DNA of 64,000 nt, from contig NZ_BMXQ01000001.1 in NCBI RefSeq assembly GCF_014651835.1, forward strand, positions 1,626,801-1,690,800, read 5' to 3'. Made by a program: the position numbers and the translations under genes. Source of the stretch: Pigmentiphaga litoralis. GTDB lineage: Bacteria; Pseudomonadota; Gammaproteobacteria; Burkholderiales; Burkholderiaceae_B. Below, one piece after another: positions 9,512 to 18,165 of the stretch (positions within the stretch are counted from its first letter, which is position 1; every line of letters starts with the position of its first letter). The notes below the pieces were generated by a model, which saw only the letters and a program-made list of their open reading frames with translations, did no database searches and was not told where the DNA came from.

Positions 9512-10301
9512 CAGGAATTTTTTTGGACTGCGCGATCATCGCGGTACAGACACCGCGGAGCAGGTCGGTTTCGTCTTTGGTCAGGCCTGCGCGCGCGAAA
9601 AGGTGCCGCATGCGGGGCATGAGTTTTTTCGGGTGTTTGGGATCCAGGTAGCGGACCGCGATCAGCGCCTCTTCCCAGTGCGTGAGCAGCGCCGCGACCG
9701 CCTCGCCCGAGGCCTTTTCGGCTTTTTCAACCGGGCCGGCCAGCTTTTCCGGCCCCAGCAGGGCGTAGCGCAGTTCGTACGCGGCCAGCTGCATGGCCTG
9801 CGATACGTTCAGCGAGGTGTATTCCGGATTGGCGGGAATGTGGCAGATGCGGTGGCACAGGGCGACGTGCTCGTTGGTCAGGCCCGAGCGTTCGGTGCCG
9901 ACCACGATCGCGACACGTGGCCCCTCGGCCGCGGACGAATCGGCCGCGGGCTGGCCCGCGGCATTGCCTGCGAACACGCCCAGGTGCGCCTGCGTCTGCT
10001 CGGCGGCCTGGCGCATGTCGCATACCGGTGGCCCGAGGTCGCGGTGGCGCGCCGTCAGGGCGAACGCCAGCGTGACGGGCGCCAGGGCGTCCTGGAGCGT
10101 GTCGCAAGTGCGGGCCGACGCCAGCACATCCCCCGCGCCGCTGGCAAGCGACACGGCGTCCGGATGGGTGATGACGTCGGGGATCTTGGGGTTGACCAGG
10201 ACCAGTTCGGCGAACCCCATGGTTTTCAGGGCGCGTGCCGCAGAGCCCACATTTCCGGGGTGACTGGGCTCGACCATGATGAAAATGACTCGGGAAAGCA
10301 T
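9498..10301 (-). CDS. trmJ: tRNA (cytidine/uridine-2'-O-)-methyltransferase TrmJ
   Basis: TrmJ methylates the 2'-OH of position 32 of tRNAs using SAM. The 267-residue product begins MLSRVIFIMVEPSHPGNVGS and has the SPOUT knot motifs NVGSAARALKTMGF, VVGTERSGLTNEH and NPEYTSLNVSQAMQLAAYEL. The insert between the first and second motifs, an alanine-rich stretch near residues 115-130, is longer than in E. coli. The gene is divergent from suhB with a 54-bp intergenic region, and the PrpF-like gene follows in the same transcript. Confidence 0.93.
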   Translation of the reverse strand: MLSRVIFIMVEPSHPGNVGSAARALKTMGFAELVLVNPKIPDVITHPDAVSLASGAGDVLASARTCDTLQDALAPVTLAFALTARHRDLGPPVCDMRQAAEQTQAHLGVFAGNAAGQPAADSSAAEGPRVAIVVGTERSGLTNEHVALCHRICHIPANPEYTSLNVSQAMQLAAYELRYALLGPEKLAGPVEKAEKASGEAVAALLTHWEEALIAVRYLDPKHPKKLMPRMRHLFARAGLTKDETDLLRGVCTAMIAQSKKIPDGHR

Positions 10302-10355
10302 GCGTCCTTTACACTAGAGGGGTTTTATTTCGCGTTTCTAGCCAATCGGCCTCTT

Positions 10356-11153
10356 ATGCACCCCATGCTCAACACCGCCGTCAAGGCGGCTCGCCGCGCA
10401 GGCGCCATTATCAACCGCGCCAGCCTCGACATCGATCTGGTCAAGGTGTCCCAGAAGGGACCCGGCGATTTCGTCACCGAAGTCGACAAGGCCGCGGAAG
10501 CAGCCATCGTCGATATTCTGAAGACGGCATATCCTGACCACGGAATTCTAGCCGAAGAGTCCGGCGAAGCCCTTGGTCCGACGGATGCCAAAGGCCAGCA
10601 GGAAAACCTGTGGATCATCGATCCCATCGACGGCACCACCAATTTCATCCACGGCCTGCCCATCTACGCCGTGTCGATCGCGCTCATGCAGCGGGGCCAG
10701 GTCACCCAGGCCGTGGTGTTCGATCCGTCGCGCAATGAACTCTTTACCGCCACGCGCGGCGCCGGTGCGTTCCTGAACGACCGCCGCCTGCGCGTGTCGC
10801 GCCGCCTGCGCATGCATGAAGCCCTGATGGGCACGAGCTTCGCGCCGTCGTCCAGCGGCAAGCAGTTGGCCCAGGCCATCAAGACCTTCGGCCTGGTATC
10901 GGCCAGCACGTCGGGCGTGCGCCGCCTGGGATCGTCGGTGCTCGACCTGGCCAACGTGGCCGCCGGCCGTCTGGACGCCTACTACGGCATCGGCCTGAAA
11001 CAATGGGACCTGGCCGCGGCCAGCCTGCTGGTGCTGGAAGCCGGTGGCCTCGTCAGCGACTTCGAAGGCGAGCAAAACTGGATGACAACCGGCAACGTCG
11101 TCGCGGCCACGCCGAAAATCTTTCCTTCGTTGCTGTCACTCCTTAAAGAGTGA
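10356..11153 (+). CDS. suhB: Inositol-1-monophosphatase family protein SuhB
   Basis: The 265-residue product starts MHPMLNTAVKAARRAGAI and carries the Mg-binding motifs of the family: GILAEESGE, IIDPIDGTTNF and WDLAAASLLVLEAGG. Besides phosphatase activity, SuhB in proteobacteria joins the rRNA antitermination complex; which role dominates here cannot be seen. The frame stays open far upstream, but the ATG at 10356 gives the family length. TACACT at 10310-10315 is a plausible -10. A perfect hairpin overlaps the stop codon (next entry). Confidence 0.93.
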   Translation: MHPMLNTAVKAARRAGAIINRASLDIDLVKVSQKGPGDFVTEVDKAAEAAIVDILKTAYPDHGILAEESGEALGPTDAKGQQENLWIIDPIDGTTNFIHGLPIYAVSIALMQRGQVTQAVVFDPSRNELFTATRGAGAFLNDRRLRVSRRLRMHEALMGTSFAPSSSGKQLAQAIKTFGLVSASTSGVRRLGSSVLDLANVAAGRLDAYYGIGLKQWDLAAASLLVLEAGGLVSDFEGEQNWMTTGNVVAATPKIFPSLLSLLKE

Positions 11154-11160
11154 CAGCAAC
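11129..11160 (+). terminator. Hairpin overlapping the suhB stop codon
   Basis: A perfect 13-bp inverted repeat (GTTGCTGTCACTC and GAGTGACAGCAAC) with a six-base loop contains the TGA of suhB in its right arm. No U-tract follows, so it may be a processing or stability hairpin rather than a classical intrinsic terminator. Confidence 0.5.
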
Positions 11161-11185
11161 TCTGGGAAGATTTCCCCGGAGGACT

Positions 11186-11264
11186 CCCCCCCCCGCGGCG
11201 CTTCGCGCCACCCCCCCAGGGGGGCGGCACTGGCGGACTGGCGGAGCCAGATCCGCTGTGCCCT
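11186..11264 (-). repeat. Two-hairpin intergenic repeat, copy A (inverted)
   Basis: Read on the minus strand this copy goes GGGCACAGCGGATCTGGC, then CCAGTCCGCCAGTGCCGCCC, then a G-run flanking GGCGCGAAGCGCC. It is the same element as copies B, C and D but in the opposite orientation. The G-run is longer here (nine C in a row on the plus strand). Confidence 0.8.
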
Positions 11265-11403
11265 GGATGGCGGCGGTGGCTTGCTCGGGGCGGCGCTCAG
11301 CAGGATGACAGGCGCTTCCGTTATCATGCGCGTGCCTTAGACCGACCTCATGCGTTACCCCGGTGATGCGACCGGCAACGCGCGCAGCGCGGAGCTGGCC
11401 ATC

Positions 11404-11477
11404 CAGAGCACAGCGGATCCGGCTTTGCCGGTCCGCCAGTGCTGCCCCTGGGGGAGGCGCGAAGCGCCTGGGGGGGC
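11404..11477 (+). repeat. Two-hairpin intergenic repeat, copy B
   Basis: It contains AGCACAGCGGATCCGGCTTT, then GCCGGTCCGCCAGTGCTGCC, then CCTGGGGGAGGCGCGAAGCG and a G-run. The first half can fold as CCGGC/GCCGG and the second as GGCGC/GCGCC. Note the compensating changes against the other copies: CTGGC/GCCAG there, CCGGC/GCCGG here. That supports a conserved structure. Confidence 0.8.
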
Positions 11478-11621
11478 CATATAGCTCGGTCCATTTGAAC
11501 GGTTTTGCGCAGTGCATCAATCGCTCTATGATGACGCCGCGCGTAAACCCGCGTATACGACACGCCCATTTGACTTACAGCCTCCTTGAAGCAAGGCGCA
11601 TCGCGCCGAGCCGTCTCGCCC

Positions 11622-11697
11622 GAGGGCACGGCGGATCTGGCTTTGCCAGTCCGCCCGTGTCGCCCCTGGGGGTGGCGCGAAGCGCCTAGGGGGGGCA
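11622..11697 (+). repeat. Two-hairpin intergenic repeat, copy C
   Basis: It reads GAGGGCACGGCGGATCTGGC, then TTTGCCAGTCCGCCCGTGTC, then CCTGGGGGTGGCGCGAAGCG and CCTAGGGGGGG. The copy ends 13 bp before the uppP start codon, so its G-run lies in the uppP leader. Confidence 0.8.
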
Positions 11698-11710
11698 AAC
11701 CGGACCACAG

Positions 11711-12523
11711 ATGACTGAAAATACGTTGTACATGCTCAAGGCCTTCTTTCTGGGCTGTATCGAGGGCCTGACGGAATTCCTGCCGGTGTCGAGCACGGGT
11801 CACCTGATCCTGATCGGCAACTGGCTCAATTTCAATTCGGGCGAAGGCAAGGTCTTCGAAGTGGTCATCCAGTTCGGCGCGATTCTGGCGGTGATCTGGA
11901 TTTTTCGGGAAAAGGTCGCACATATCCTGGTAGGGATCGTGACGGGCGACAGTTTTTCATTGAAGTTCGCCCGGAACATCATCATTGCCTTCCTGCCATC
12001 GGCCATCATCGGGGTGCTGTTCCTGAAGCTGATCAAGCAGGTGCTGTTCCAGCCGGCGGTGGTTGCGGTGGCGCTGGTGGTCGGCGGGTTTATCATCCTA
12101 TGGGTGGAGCGACGGCCCCAGACGTCCATCAAGACGCAGAACATCTCCGAAATCACCTGGAAACAGGCATTGCTGGTCGGATGTGCGCAGTGTCTGGCGA
12201 TGATTCCGGGAACCTCGCGCTCCGGTTCGACGATTATTGGTGGTATGGCAGTGGGCCTGAAACGGACCACCGCCACCGAATTTTCCTTTTTTCTTGCGAT
12301 GCCCACGATGCTGGGCGCTTCGGTCTACGACGCATACAAGAACCACGCGTTGCTCACTGACAGCGACCTGGCCGCGATTGCCGTCGGCTTCATGGCTGCG
12401 TTCTTTGCCGCGTTGCTGGTGGTCCGCGCGCTGATGCGGTTCGTCGCGACCCACACCTACCGGGTGTTTGCCTGGTACCGGATCGCGCTTGGACTGGCCA
12501 TCGTGGTGTGGATGCTGGTTTAA
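11711..12523 (+). CDS. uppP: Undecaprenyl-diphosphatase UppP/BacA
   Basis: UppP dephosphorylates undecaprenyl pyrophosphate on the periplasmic side, recycling the lipid carrier for peptidoglycan and conferring basal bacitracin resistance. The 270-residue multi-spanning protein shows the catalytic region [14 protein letters not shown] and the [10 protein letters not shown] motif, with about eight hydrophobic segments. It begins 13 bp after repeat copy C and is followed 12 bp later by ribA, so the two are probably co-transcribed with cls. Confidence 0.95.
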   Translation: MTENTLYMLKAFFLGCIEGLTEFLPVSSTGHLILIGNWLNFNSGEGKVFEVVIQFGAILAVIWIFREKVAHILVGIVTGDSFSLKFARNIIIAFLPSAIIGVLFLKLIKQVLFQPAVVAVALVVGGFIILWVERRPQTSIKTQNISEITWKQALLVGCAQCLAMIPGTSRSGSTIIGGMAVGLKRTTATEFSFFLAMPTMLGASVYDAYKNHALLTDSDLAAIAVGFMAAFFAALLVVRALMRFVATHTYRVFAWYRIALGLAIVVWMLV

Positions 12524-12535
12524 CTCGAGCAATAC

Positions 12536-13120
12536 ATGGTCACGATCAAAAGCCGCGTTGTCATCCCTCTCGAGGGATCACAGGCGGCGCCGGAATTCCT
12601 GTCGTTCAGCGGTTTCACCAAAGAGCACATCGCCATCGTGTTCCCGAGCGTCACGCCCGGGGTGACGCCGCTGGTCCGGGTGCATTCCGAATGCCTGACG
12701 GGCGACGTGTTCGGCTCGCAACTGTGCGACTGCGGACCGCAGCTTCAGGAAGCGATCGACGTGTTTTCGCAGGAAGGCGGCGTGCTGCTCTACCTGCGCC
12801 AGGAAGGGCGCGGCATCGGGCTGTACGCCAAGCTGTCCGCCTATGCCCTGCAAAAGGAAGGCCTGGATACCTTTGAAGCCAACCGCCACCTGAACCTGCC
12901 GGAAGATGCTCGCAGCTTCGAGCCCGCGGCGCAAATGCTCACGGCCATGGACATCAGCCGCATCCGGCTGCTGACCAACAATCCCGACAAGGCGTCGCAG
13001 CTGGGCGAGCACGGCATCGAGATCGAAAGCACGATACCTACCGGGGTCTATCTGAACCCGAACAACCGCCGCTACCTCGAAGCCAAGGTTCGCCACAAAC
13101 ACCACACGATTCCATTTTGA
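12536..13120 (+). CDS. ribA: GTP cyclohydrolase II
   Basis: RibA opens the GTP imidazole ring to start riboflavin synthesis. The 194-residue stand-alone enzyme has RVHSECLTGDVFGSQLCDCG, with the three zinc cysteines, and the GTP loop RQEGRGIGL. It lacks a fused RibB domain. It sits between uppP and cls; the cls start overlaps its stop by four bases. No FMN riboswitch was recognised upstream, as expected inside an operon. Confidence 0.95.
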   Translation: MVTIKSRVVIPLEGSQAAPEFLSFSGFTKEHIAIVFPSVTPGVTPLVRVHSECLTGDVFGSQLCDCGPQLQEAIDVFSQEGGVLLYLRQEGRGIGLYAKLSAYALQKEGLDTFEANRHLNLPEDARSFEPAAQMLTAMDISRIRLLTNNPDKASQLGEHGIEIESTIPTGVYLNPNNRRYLEAKVRHKHHTIPF

Positions 13121-14595
13121 TTCTAGAGCCGCTCGTCCTGCCTGACGTGACCGTCTGGGGCGTGACGATCACGCAGCACCAGGTGGTGACCACCCTGTCG
13201 GTGCTCTGGGCGATCTATCTGGGCGCAGTGGCCATCTGGATCATTCTGCAGAAGCGCTCGCCGGTGTCCACCCTGCTGTGGATCCTCACACTGGCCCTGC
13301 TTCCTTACGCCGGCTTTGGCGTCTATTACTTCTTTGGTCCCCAACGTCTCAGGCGCCGCCGGCTCAAGCGGCTGCGCAGCCGCATTGCGATCGCGGGCCA
13401 GACCGAGGTGGCGCGGCTGAAGGAATCCCCCCACGACGTGCCGCTGCCGGTCGGACAGATGATCCGGCTGGGCACCAGCACCAGCGACGTGCCCGTGTCC
13501 ACGGCCACCGACCTGCGCATGCTGGTCGGCGGCGGCCAGACCTATGACGCCTTTCTTGAGGCGATCGACGGGGCGAAGAACCACATCCACATCGAGTTCT
13601 ACATCTACGATGCGGACCGCATCGGCACCCTGATCCGCGACCGCCTGATCGCCAAGGCGCGCGAAGGCGTGACCGTACGTTTCCTGGTCGATGCGCTGGG
13701 GTCATCGTCGCTGGGCCGCCGCTTTCTGCGGCCCCTGCGGGAAGCTGGCGCGGATGTGGCCTTCTTCCACGACGTCAAGATCGGGCGGCGCCTTCGCCCG
13801 GTGACCAATTTTCGGAACCACCGCAAGATCCTCGTCGTGGATGGCGTGATCGGGTTCACGGGCGGCATCAACGTGACGGACGACGAAGACGAACGGGTGC
13901 GCGCCGATGCCTATCACGACATCCACCTGCGGATCGAAGGCGGCGCGGTGCGGTGGTTGCAGATGGTCTTTCTGGAAGACTGGGCCTATTCCACGAGCGA
14001 ACGGATGGACCCGGCGGACATCCCTGCCCTGCTCCCCGATACCCCGGCGGGCGAACATTACCTGCAGATCCTGAGTTCCGGTCCGGACGATCCACGGGAA
14101 TCCATCCACCGCATGCAAGTGGCGGCCATCAACGCGGCGACAGAACGCGTGTGGCTGACCACGGCCTATTTCGTGCCGACCTCGGCTGCGTTGATGAGCC
14201 TGACACTGGCGGCGCTGCGCGGCGTGGACGTGCGGGTCTTGGTGCCCTGTGTCAGCGATTCGCGCGTCGTGACGGCTGCGGCCCGGTCGTACTTCGACGA
14301 GCTGATCGATGCGGGCGTGAAGGTCTGGGAATACCAGGATCGCATGCTGCATTCGAAGACGCTGGTGGTCGACGACACGTATTCCTTCATCGGCACGGCC
14401 AATTTCGATCAGCGCAGCTTCGTGCTGAATTTCGAGGTGACGGTGCTGATGTACGGGCCGATGATGGCATCGAACCTGAACCGGCAGTTCGAGATGGACC
14501 TGCGCAAGTCCATGCGGGTGCAGGCGCGGCGCAAGGTGTCGCCGCTGCGCCGGCTGGGGGACGCCACGGCTAGGTTGTTCTCGCCGGTGCTGTAA
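13117..14595 (+). CDS. cls: Cardiolipin synthase
   Basis: Cls joins two phosphatidylglycerols into cardiolipin at the inner membrane. The 492-residue product has two N-terminal membrane helices (about residues 22-45 and 52-72), a basic patch (RLRRRRLKRLRSR) and two phospholipase D HKD motifs, HRKILVVD and HSKTLVVD. These are followed by GFTGGIN and GTANFDQRS. The start is TTG at 13117, overlapping the ribA stop (TTGA); no better upstream start exists, though a GTG about ten codons further in is possible. Convergent with the antiporter gene, with only 12 bp between them. Confidence 0.93.
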   Translation: MILEPLVLPDVTVWGVTITQHQVVTTLSVLWAIYLGAVAIWIILQKRSPVSTLLWILTLALLPYAGFGVYYFFGPQRLRRRRLKRLRSRIAIAGQTEVARLKESPHDVPLPVGQMIRLGTSTSDVPVSTATDLRMLVGGGQTYDAFLEAIDGAKNHIHIEFYIYDADRIGTLIRDRLIAKAREGVTVRFLVDALGSSSLGRRFLRPLREAGADVAFFHDVKIGRRLRPVTNFRNHRKILVVDGVIGFTGGINVTDDEDERVRADAYHDIHLRIEGGAVRWLQMVFLEDWAYSTSERMDPADIPALLPDTPAGEHYLQILSSGPDDPRESIHRMQVAAINAATERVWLTTAYFVPTSAALMSLTLAALRGVDVRVLVPCVSDSRVVTAAARSYFDELIDAGVKVWEYQDRMLHSKTLVVDDTYSFIGTANFDQRSFVLNFEVTVLMYGPMMASNLNRQFEMDLRKSMRVQARRKVSPLRRLGDATARLFSPVL

Positions 14596-14607
14596 GGGCG
14601 GCTGCCT

Positions 14608-16272
14608 TCAGTGCTTGCTGACCAGCGGGCTCATTACCCAGTTTTCCGCCAGATCCAAATCGCGCAGCAGCGCACGGAAGGTCTCGTCGTTGATCTGGAA
14701 GGTTTCCCGCAAGCGGTAGATCTCGTTGCGCTCGGCCGTCACGGCGGCCAGCCGCAATTCGCGTTCGAACTGCCGGTGACGGTTGGCGCGCTGGTTGGTG
14801 TCGGCCAGATCGCTTTCGGCATCCACGCGGGCCCGGTACACCGACAACAGGCTGCCCGCCACTTCTTCCAGCATTTCGGCATCGGCCTCGCTCAGGCCGT
14901 GCAGCATCTGGTCGTGCGCCTGTTCAACCGCGGCCACCGCCGATTTGGCCAATAGCAGGCGGGCCCGCCGTTCTTCCTTTTCCTGCAGGTTTTCGACCGG
15001 CTGCGGCAGCTTGGGCAGCACCATCGGCAAGAAGATGCTCGCCACGATCAATGACGCCAGGATCACCCCGGTCGCCAGAAAGATCATCAGGTCGCGGGCG
15101 GGAAACGGCGTGCCGTCGTTCATGACCAACGGCACGGCCATGACACCCGCCATCGTGATCGAACCCCGCACCCCTGCCAGCGCGGTGGCCAGCACCAGCC
15201 ACAAATTGATGGGCCGGTAGGCGCTGCCCAGCACGATGCGGCGGAAAAAGCGCAGGTGCTGCGTGACCCATACCCAGAAGAACCGCAGCGCGATCAAGGT
15301 CAGCGTAATGGCGACCACGTAGCCGAACAGGTAGCTGACCGGCACGTTGCCCGCAGCCACCGCGTCGGCATGCGCCAGGTCGATGACGCTGGGCAGTTGC
15401 AGCCCCAGCAGGATGAAGGTCATGCCGTTGAAGATGAATTCCAGCATGGACCACACGCTGTTGGTCTGCAGGCGCGTGGCCGAACTGCTGTTGTCGGCCG
15501 AGTCGGTGTAGGTCATCGTGATGCCGGCCGCGACCGCCGACAGGATCCCCGAAAGCTTGAAATGCTCGGCAAACAGGTAGGCCGCGAACGGGGTCAGCAG
15601 CAGCAAGGCGACCTGGATGGCGGGTTCTTCGCCGCTCCAGCGCAGCACCTGGCGGCGCGCGTAGCTGAAGCTCCACGCCGTGGCCGCCCCCACCATGAGT
15701 CCGCCGATGGCAATCACGAAAAAGCTGAAGCTCGCGTCCCAGATCGAGAACACGCCGGTCAGGGCCGCCGCGATCGCGAACTTGAAGGCCACCAGGCCCG
15801 ACGCGTCGTTCATCAAGGCTTCGCCTTCCAGCAGATGCTGCAGCTTGGGCGGCAGCTTGCCCTTGCCCGCAATCGCCGACACGGCCAGCGCATCGGTGGG
15901 TGACAGCACGGCCCCCAGGGCGAAGGCCAGCGGCAAAGAGATGGGCGGAATCAGCCAGTGGATGAAATACCCCATCCCCACCACCGTGAACAGCACCAGG
16001 CCCAGCGCCAGGGCCAGGATAGGCCGGCCAAGACGGAAGAATTCGCGCTTGGGAATACGCCACCCATCGGCAAACAGCAGCGGCGGAATGAACAGCAGCA
16101 GGAAGACTTCCGGGTCGAATCGCACATGCAGCCCGAACAGCGGCAGGGCCAGCACGGCGCCCAGGGCGATCTGGAAGATCGGCAGCGGCAGCTTGACGGG
16201 AGATACGCGCGTGACTACGCCGGACAGCGCGACGGCCAGGATGAGGATGAGAACGGTAAAGACGATTTGCAT
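14608..16272 (-). CDS. Na+/H+ antiporter, CPA1 family
   Basis: The 554-residue membrane protein has about 12 hydrophobic segments over residues 1-410, then a ~130-residue cytosolic tail rich in Glu/Arg (EERRARLLLAKSAVAAVEQA). The ion-binding motifs of the NhaP/YjcE branch are present: SPTDALAV and GEALMNDASGLV. It should exchange cytosolic cations for protons in pH or salt homeostasis; ion selectivity cannot be told from sequence. It lies downstream of gshA on the same strand, separated by 157 bp that include a 9-bp-stem hairpin at 16290-16311 without a T-run. Confidence 0.9.
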   Translation of the reverse strand: MQIVFTVLILILAVALSGVVTRVSPVKLPLPIFQIALGAVLALPLFGLHVRFDPEVFLLLFIPPLLFADGWRIPKREFFRLGRPILALALGLVLFTVVGMGYFIHWLIPPISLPLAFALGAVLSPTDALAVSAIAGKGKLPPKLQHLLEGEALMNDASGLVAFKFAIAAALTGVFSIWDASFSFFVIAIGGLMVGAATAWSFSYARRQVLRWSGEEPAIQVALLLLTPFAAYLFAEHFKLSGILSAVAAGITMTYTDSADNSSSATRLQTNSVWSMLEFIFNGMTFILLGLQLPSVIDLAHADAVAAGNVPVSYLFGYVVAITLTLIALRFFWVWVTQHLRFFRRIVLGSAYRPINLWLVLATALAGVRGSITMAGVMAVPLVMNDGTPFPARDLMIFLATGVILASLIVASIFLPMVLPKLPQPVENLQEKEERRARLLLAKSAVAAVEQAHDQMLHGLSEADAEMLEEVAGSLLSVYRARVDAESDLADTNQRANRHRQFERELRLAAVTAERNEIYRLRETFQINDETFRALLRDLDLAENWVMSPLVSKH

Positions 16273-16429
16273 GGCAATCAGTGTCGGCTGATCCCGCCCC
16301 GCGGCGGGATCGGGTTCCCCGGCGGCGCGATCGTCGCCAGGTCGGGATGCGCCGGGGGCAACGCAAGTTGTGCGCCCGTGGCCAGGTGAAGGAGCAGCGG
16401 CCCGCGGAAGCCGGCCGCGCTACCCTTGC

Positions 16430-18013
16430 TCAGTTGCCCAGCAGACCCGCCTGATAGGCCGCAACGAAATCGTCGAAGTTGCCCATTTCCTTCTGTTCGA
16501 GCGCGTACTGCTCCGCCAGGGAGGCGGCGGCCTGCTCGCGAAACTGCGCTTCCTGCTCTGCCGAGGGCGGCATGTCACGCAAGGTGCGGGCGTGTTGCTG
16601 GCTCATCTTCAAGGTGAAGGCATGGAAGGACAGGCCCTCGTCCTGCAGCGCGGCCAGCACCTTGGCCGACGGCGTGTGGGCGGGGTCATCGAGCTTGATG
16701 GCCTGCGCAGCCACCACGTCCTGGTGGGCCGTTCCGCCATGTACGCGGTCGAGCAGCGCGGCACAGGCGCCGATGCGTTCCAACAGGTCGCGGCCCCAGG
16801 TGGCCAGCGGCATGGGCGTGCCTTCCTGATCCAGCATCAGCCCGGGGCGCCGCCCTTCCTTGACTACGGTCAGGAAGTTGTTGGTGCTGGCCTGGCAATG
16901 GCCCGACTCGCCGAACGGCGGGCTGTCTTCCAGGGTGCAGAACAGCAGGAAGGCGTCAAGGAATCGGGCCGTCGATTCCGACACGCCCACGGGCGAGAAC
17001 GGATCGATGTCCATGCAACGCACTTCGATGTACTGCACGCCGCGCGTCGCCAGCGCGCGCAGCGGGCGTTCACCGCGCCGCGCCACCCGCTTGGGCCGGA
17101 TGCTGGAGTAGTACTCGTTTTCGATCTGCAGGATGTTGGTGTTGAGCTGGATCCACTCGCCGTCGCGAATCGTGCCGTACTTTTCATATTCGGGCCAGGG
17201 CTGGCTGACGGCGTCGTACAGCTTGGCCACGTACGTGGCCAGGTCGTTGTAGCAAGGCTTCAGGCCGGCCTGGGCCTTGTTCTGGTAGCCCAGGTCGCTC
17301 ATGCGCAGGCTGGTGGCGTACGGCAGGTACAGCGTGTCGTCGTCCAGTTGCCGCAACCGGTGCGGCTTGCCCTGCAGGAAGTTGGCCGACAGCGCGGGCG
17401 ACGCGCCAAACAGGTACATCAGCAGCCAGCTGACCCGGTTGAAGTTGCGGATCAGCGCGACATACTTGGCCGACTGCAGATCTTGCGGCGACAGGGTCGC
17501 GGCTTCGTCGGGCGTGGCCAGCACGGGCCACAGCGCTTCCGAAAACGAGAAGTTGTAGTGGATGCCGGCGATGCACTGCATGGCCTTGCCATAACGATAG
17601 GCCAGGCCACGGCGGTACACGTACTTGAGCATGCCGGTGTTGGACGAGCCGAACCACGCGATCGGAATGTCGGCCTCGGCCGGCAGGTGGGCCGGCATCG
17701 ACTGGTTCCACAGGATTTCATCACCCAGTTCGGCATACACGAAGCGGTGGATGTCGGTCAGTTCACCCAGCAAGGCGCCGTGGTCGGTGTGCGTGCCGGT
17801 AATGAGCTCGATCAGCGACTCGGAATAGTCCGTGGTGATCGTCGGGTGCGTCAATGTGGCGCCCAGCGCACGCGGGTGGGGAGTCAGGGCGAGGTCGCCA
17901 TGGGGATCGACCCGGAGGCTCTCCCGTTCGATGCCATGCAGGCTCTGCGCCAGCAGGGTGCGATGCGCGGGCTGGTCGAGCAGAGCAAGGCGGCTTTCTA
18001 GCAGATCGCTCAC
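16430..18013 (-). CDS. gshA: Glutamate--cysteine ligase, E. coli-type
   Basis: GshA makes gamma-glutamylcysteine, the first step to glutathione. The 527-residue product matches the ~520-residue E. coli type: [45 protein letters not shown] and [17 protein letters not shown] chose GTG at 18013 because AAGGA lies five bases upstream; an ATG 99 bp further up would add a basic tail with no ribosome site. gshB is not in the window. Confidence 0.95.
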   Translation of the reverse strand: MSDLLESRLALLDQPAHRTLLAQSLHGIERESLRVDPHGDLALTPHPRALGATLTHPTITTDYSESLIELITGTHTDHGALLGELTDIHRFVYAELGDEILWNQSMPAHLPAEADIPIAWFGSSNTGMLKYVYRRGLAYRYGKAMQCIAGIHYNFSFSEALWPVLATPDEAATLSPQDLQSAKYVALIRNFNRVSWLLMYLFGASPALSANFLQGKPHRLRQLDDDTLYLPYATSLRMSDLGYQNKAQAGLKPCYNDLATYVAKLYDAVSQPWPEYEKYGTIRDGEWIQLNTNILQIENEYYSSIRPKRVARRGERPLRALATRGVQYIEVRCMDIDPFSPVGVSESTARFLDAFLLFCTLEDSPPFGESGHCQASTNNFLTVVKEGRRPGLMLDQEGTPMPLATWGRDLLERIGACAALLDRVHGGTAHQDVVAAQAIKLDDPAHTPSAKVLAALQDEGLSFHAFTLKMSQQHARTLRDMPPSAEQEAQFREQAAASLAEQYALEQKEMGNFDDFVAAYQAGLLGN

Positions 18014-18165
18014 GTAAATCCTTGAAAGTGCAATGGCGCAGCGGCGGGGCAAGGCCACGGCGCACGCACGGAAACGTGCGTCGCGGGCGGGCCGTGCGCG
18101 GTGGCGGCTCATTATAGGTGCGCGCCCGGGCGGGCCAAGGCAATCCCCTTGGCCGTAGCGGACAA

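Larger units (their letters stand above)
11161..11710. other. 550-bp gene-free stretch between suhB and uppP
   Basis: This stretch holds repeat copies A, B and C and no gene I can support. Between copies A and B, and between B and C, are about 140 bp each of unique sequence with no recognised RNA, promoter or small gene. The uppP promoter must lie here or in the upstream unit, but I could not place it. Confidence 0.6.

Noticed and set aside
9069-10355. Upstream extension of the suhB frame
   Set aside because: It runs antisense through the PrpF-like and trmJ genes; SuhB starts at 10356 by family comparison.
11161-11710. Repeat cluster as a CRISPR array
   Set aside because: Only three units, unequal spacing, one inverted, and no cas genes.
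16290-16311. Hairpin between gshA and the antiporter gene as a terminator
   Set aside because: The 9-bp stem is real, but there is no T-run on either strand and the antiporter gene lies just beyond it, so I only mention it.
16370-18001. Open frame of 543 codons on the plus strand
   Set aside because: Antisense to gshA with no family features.
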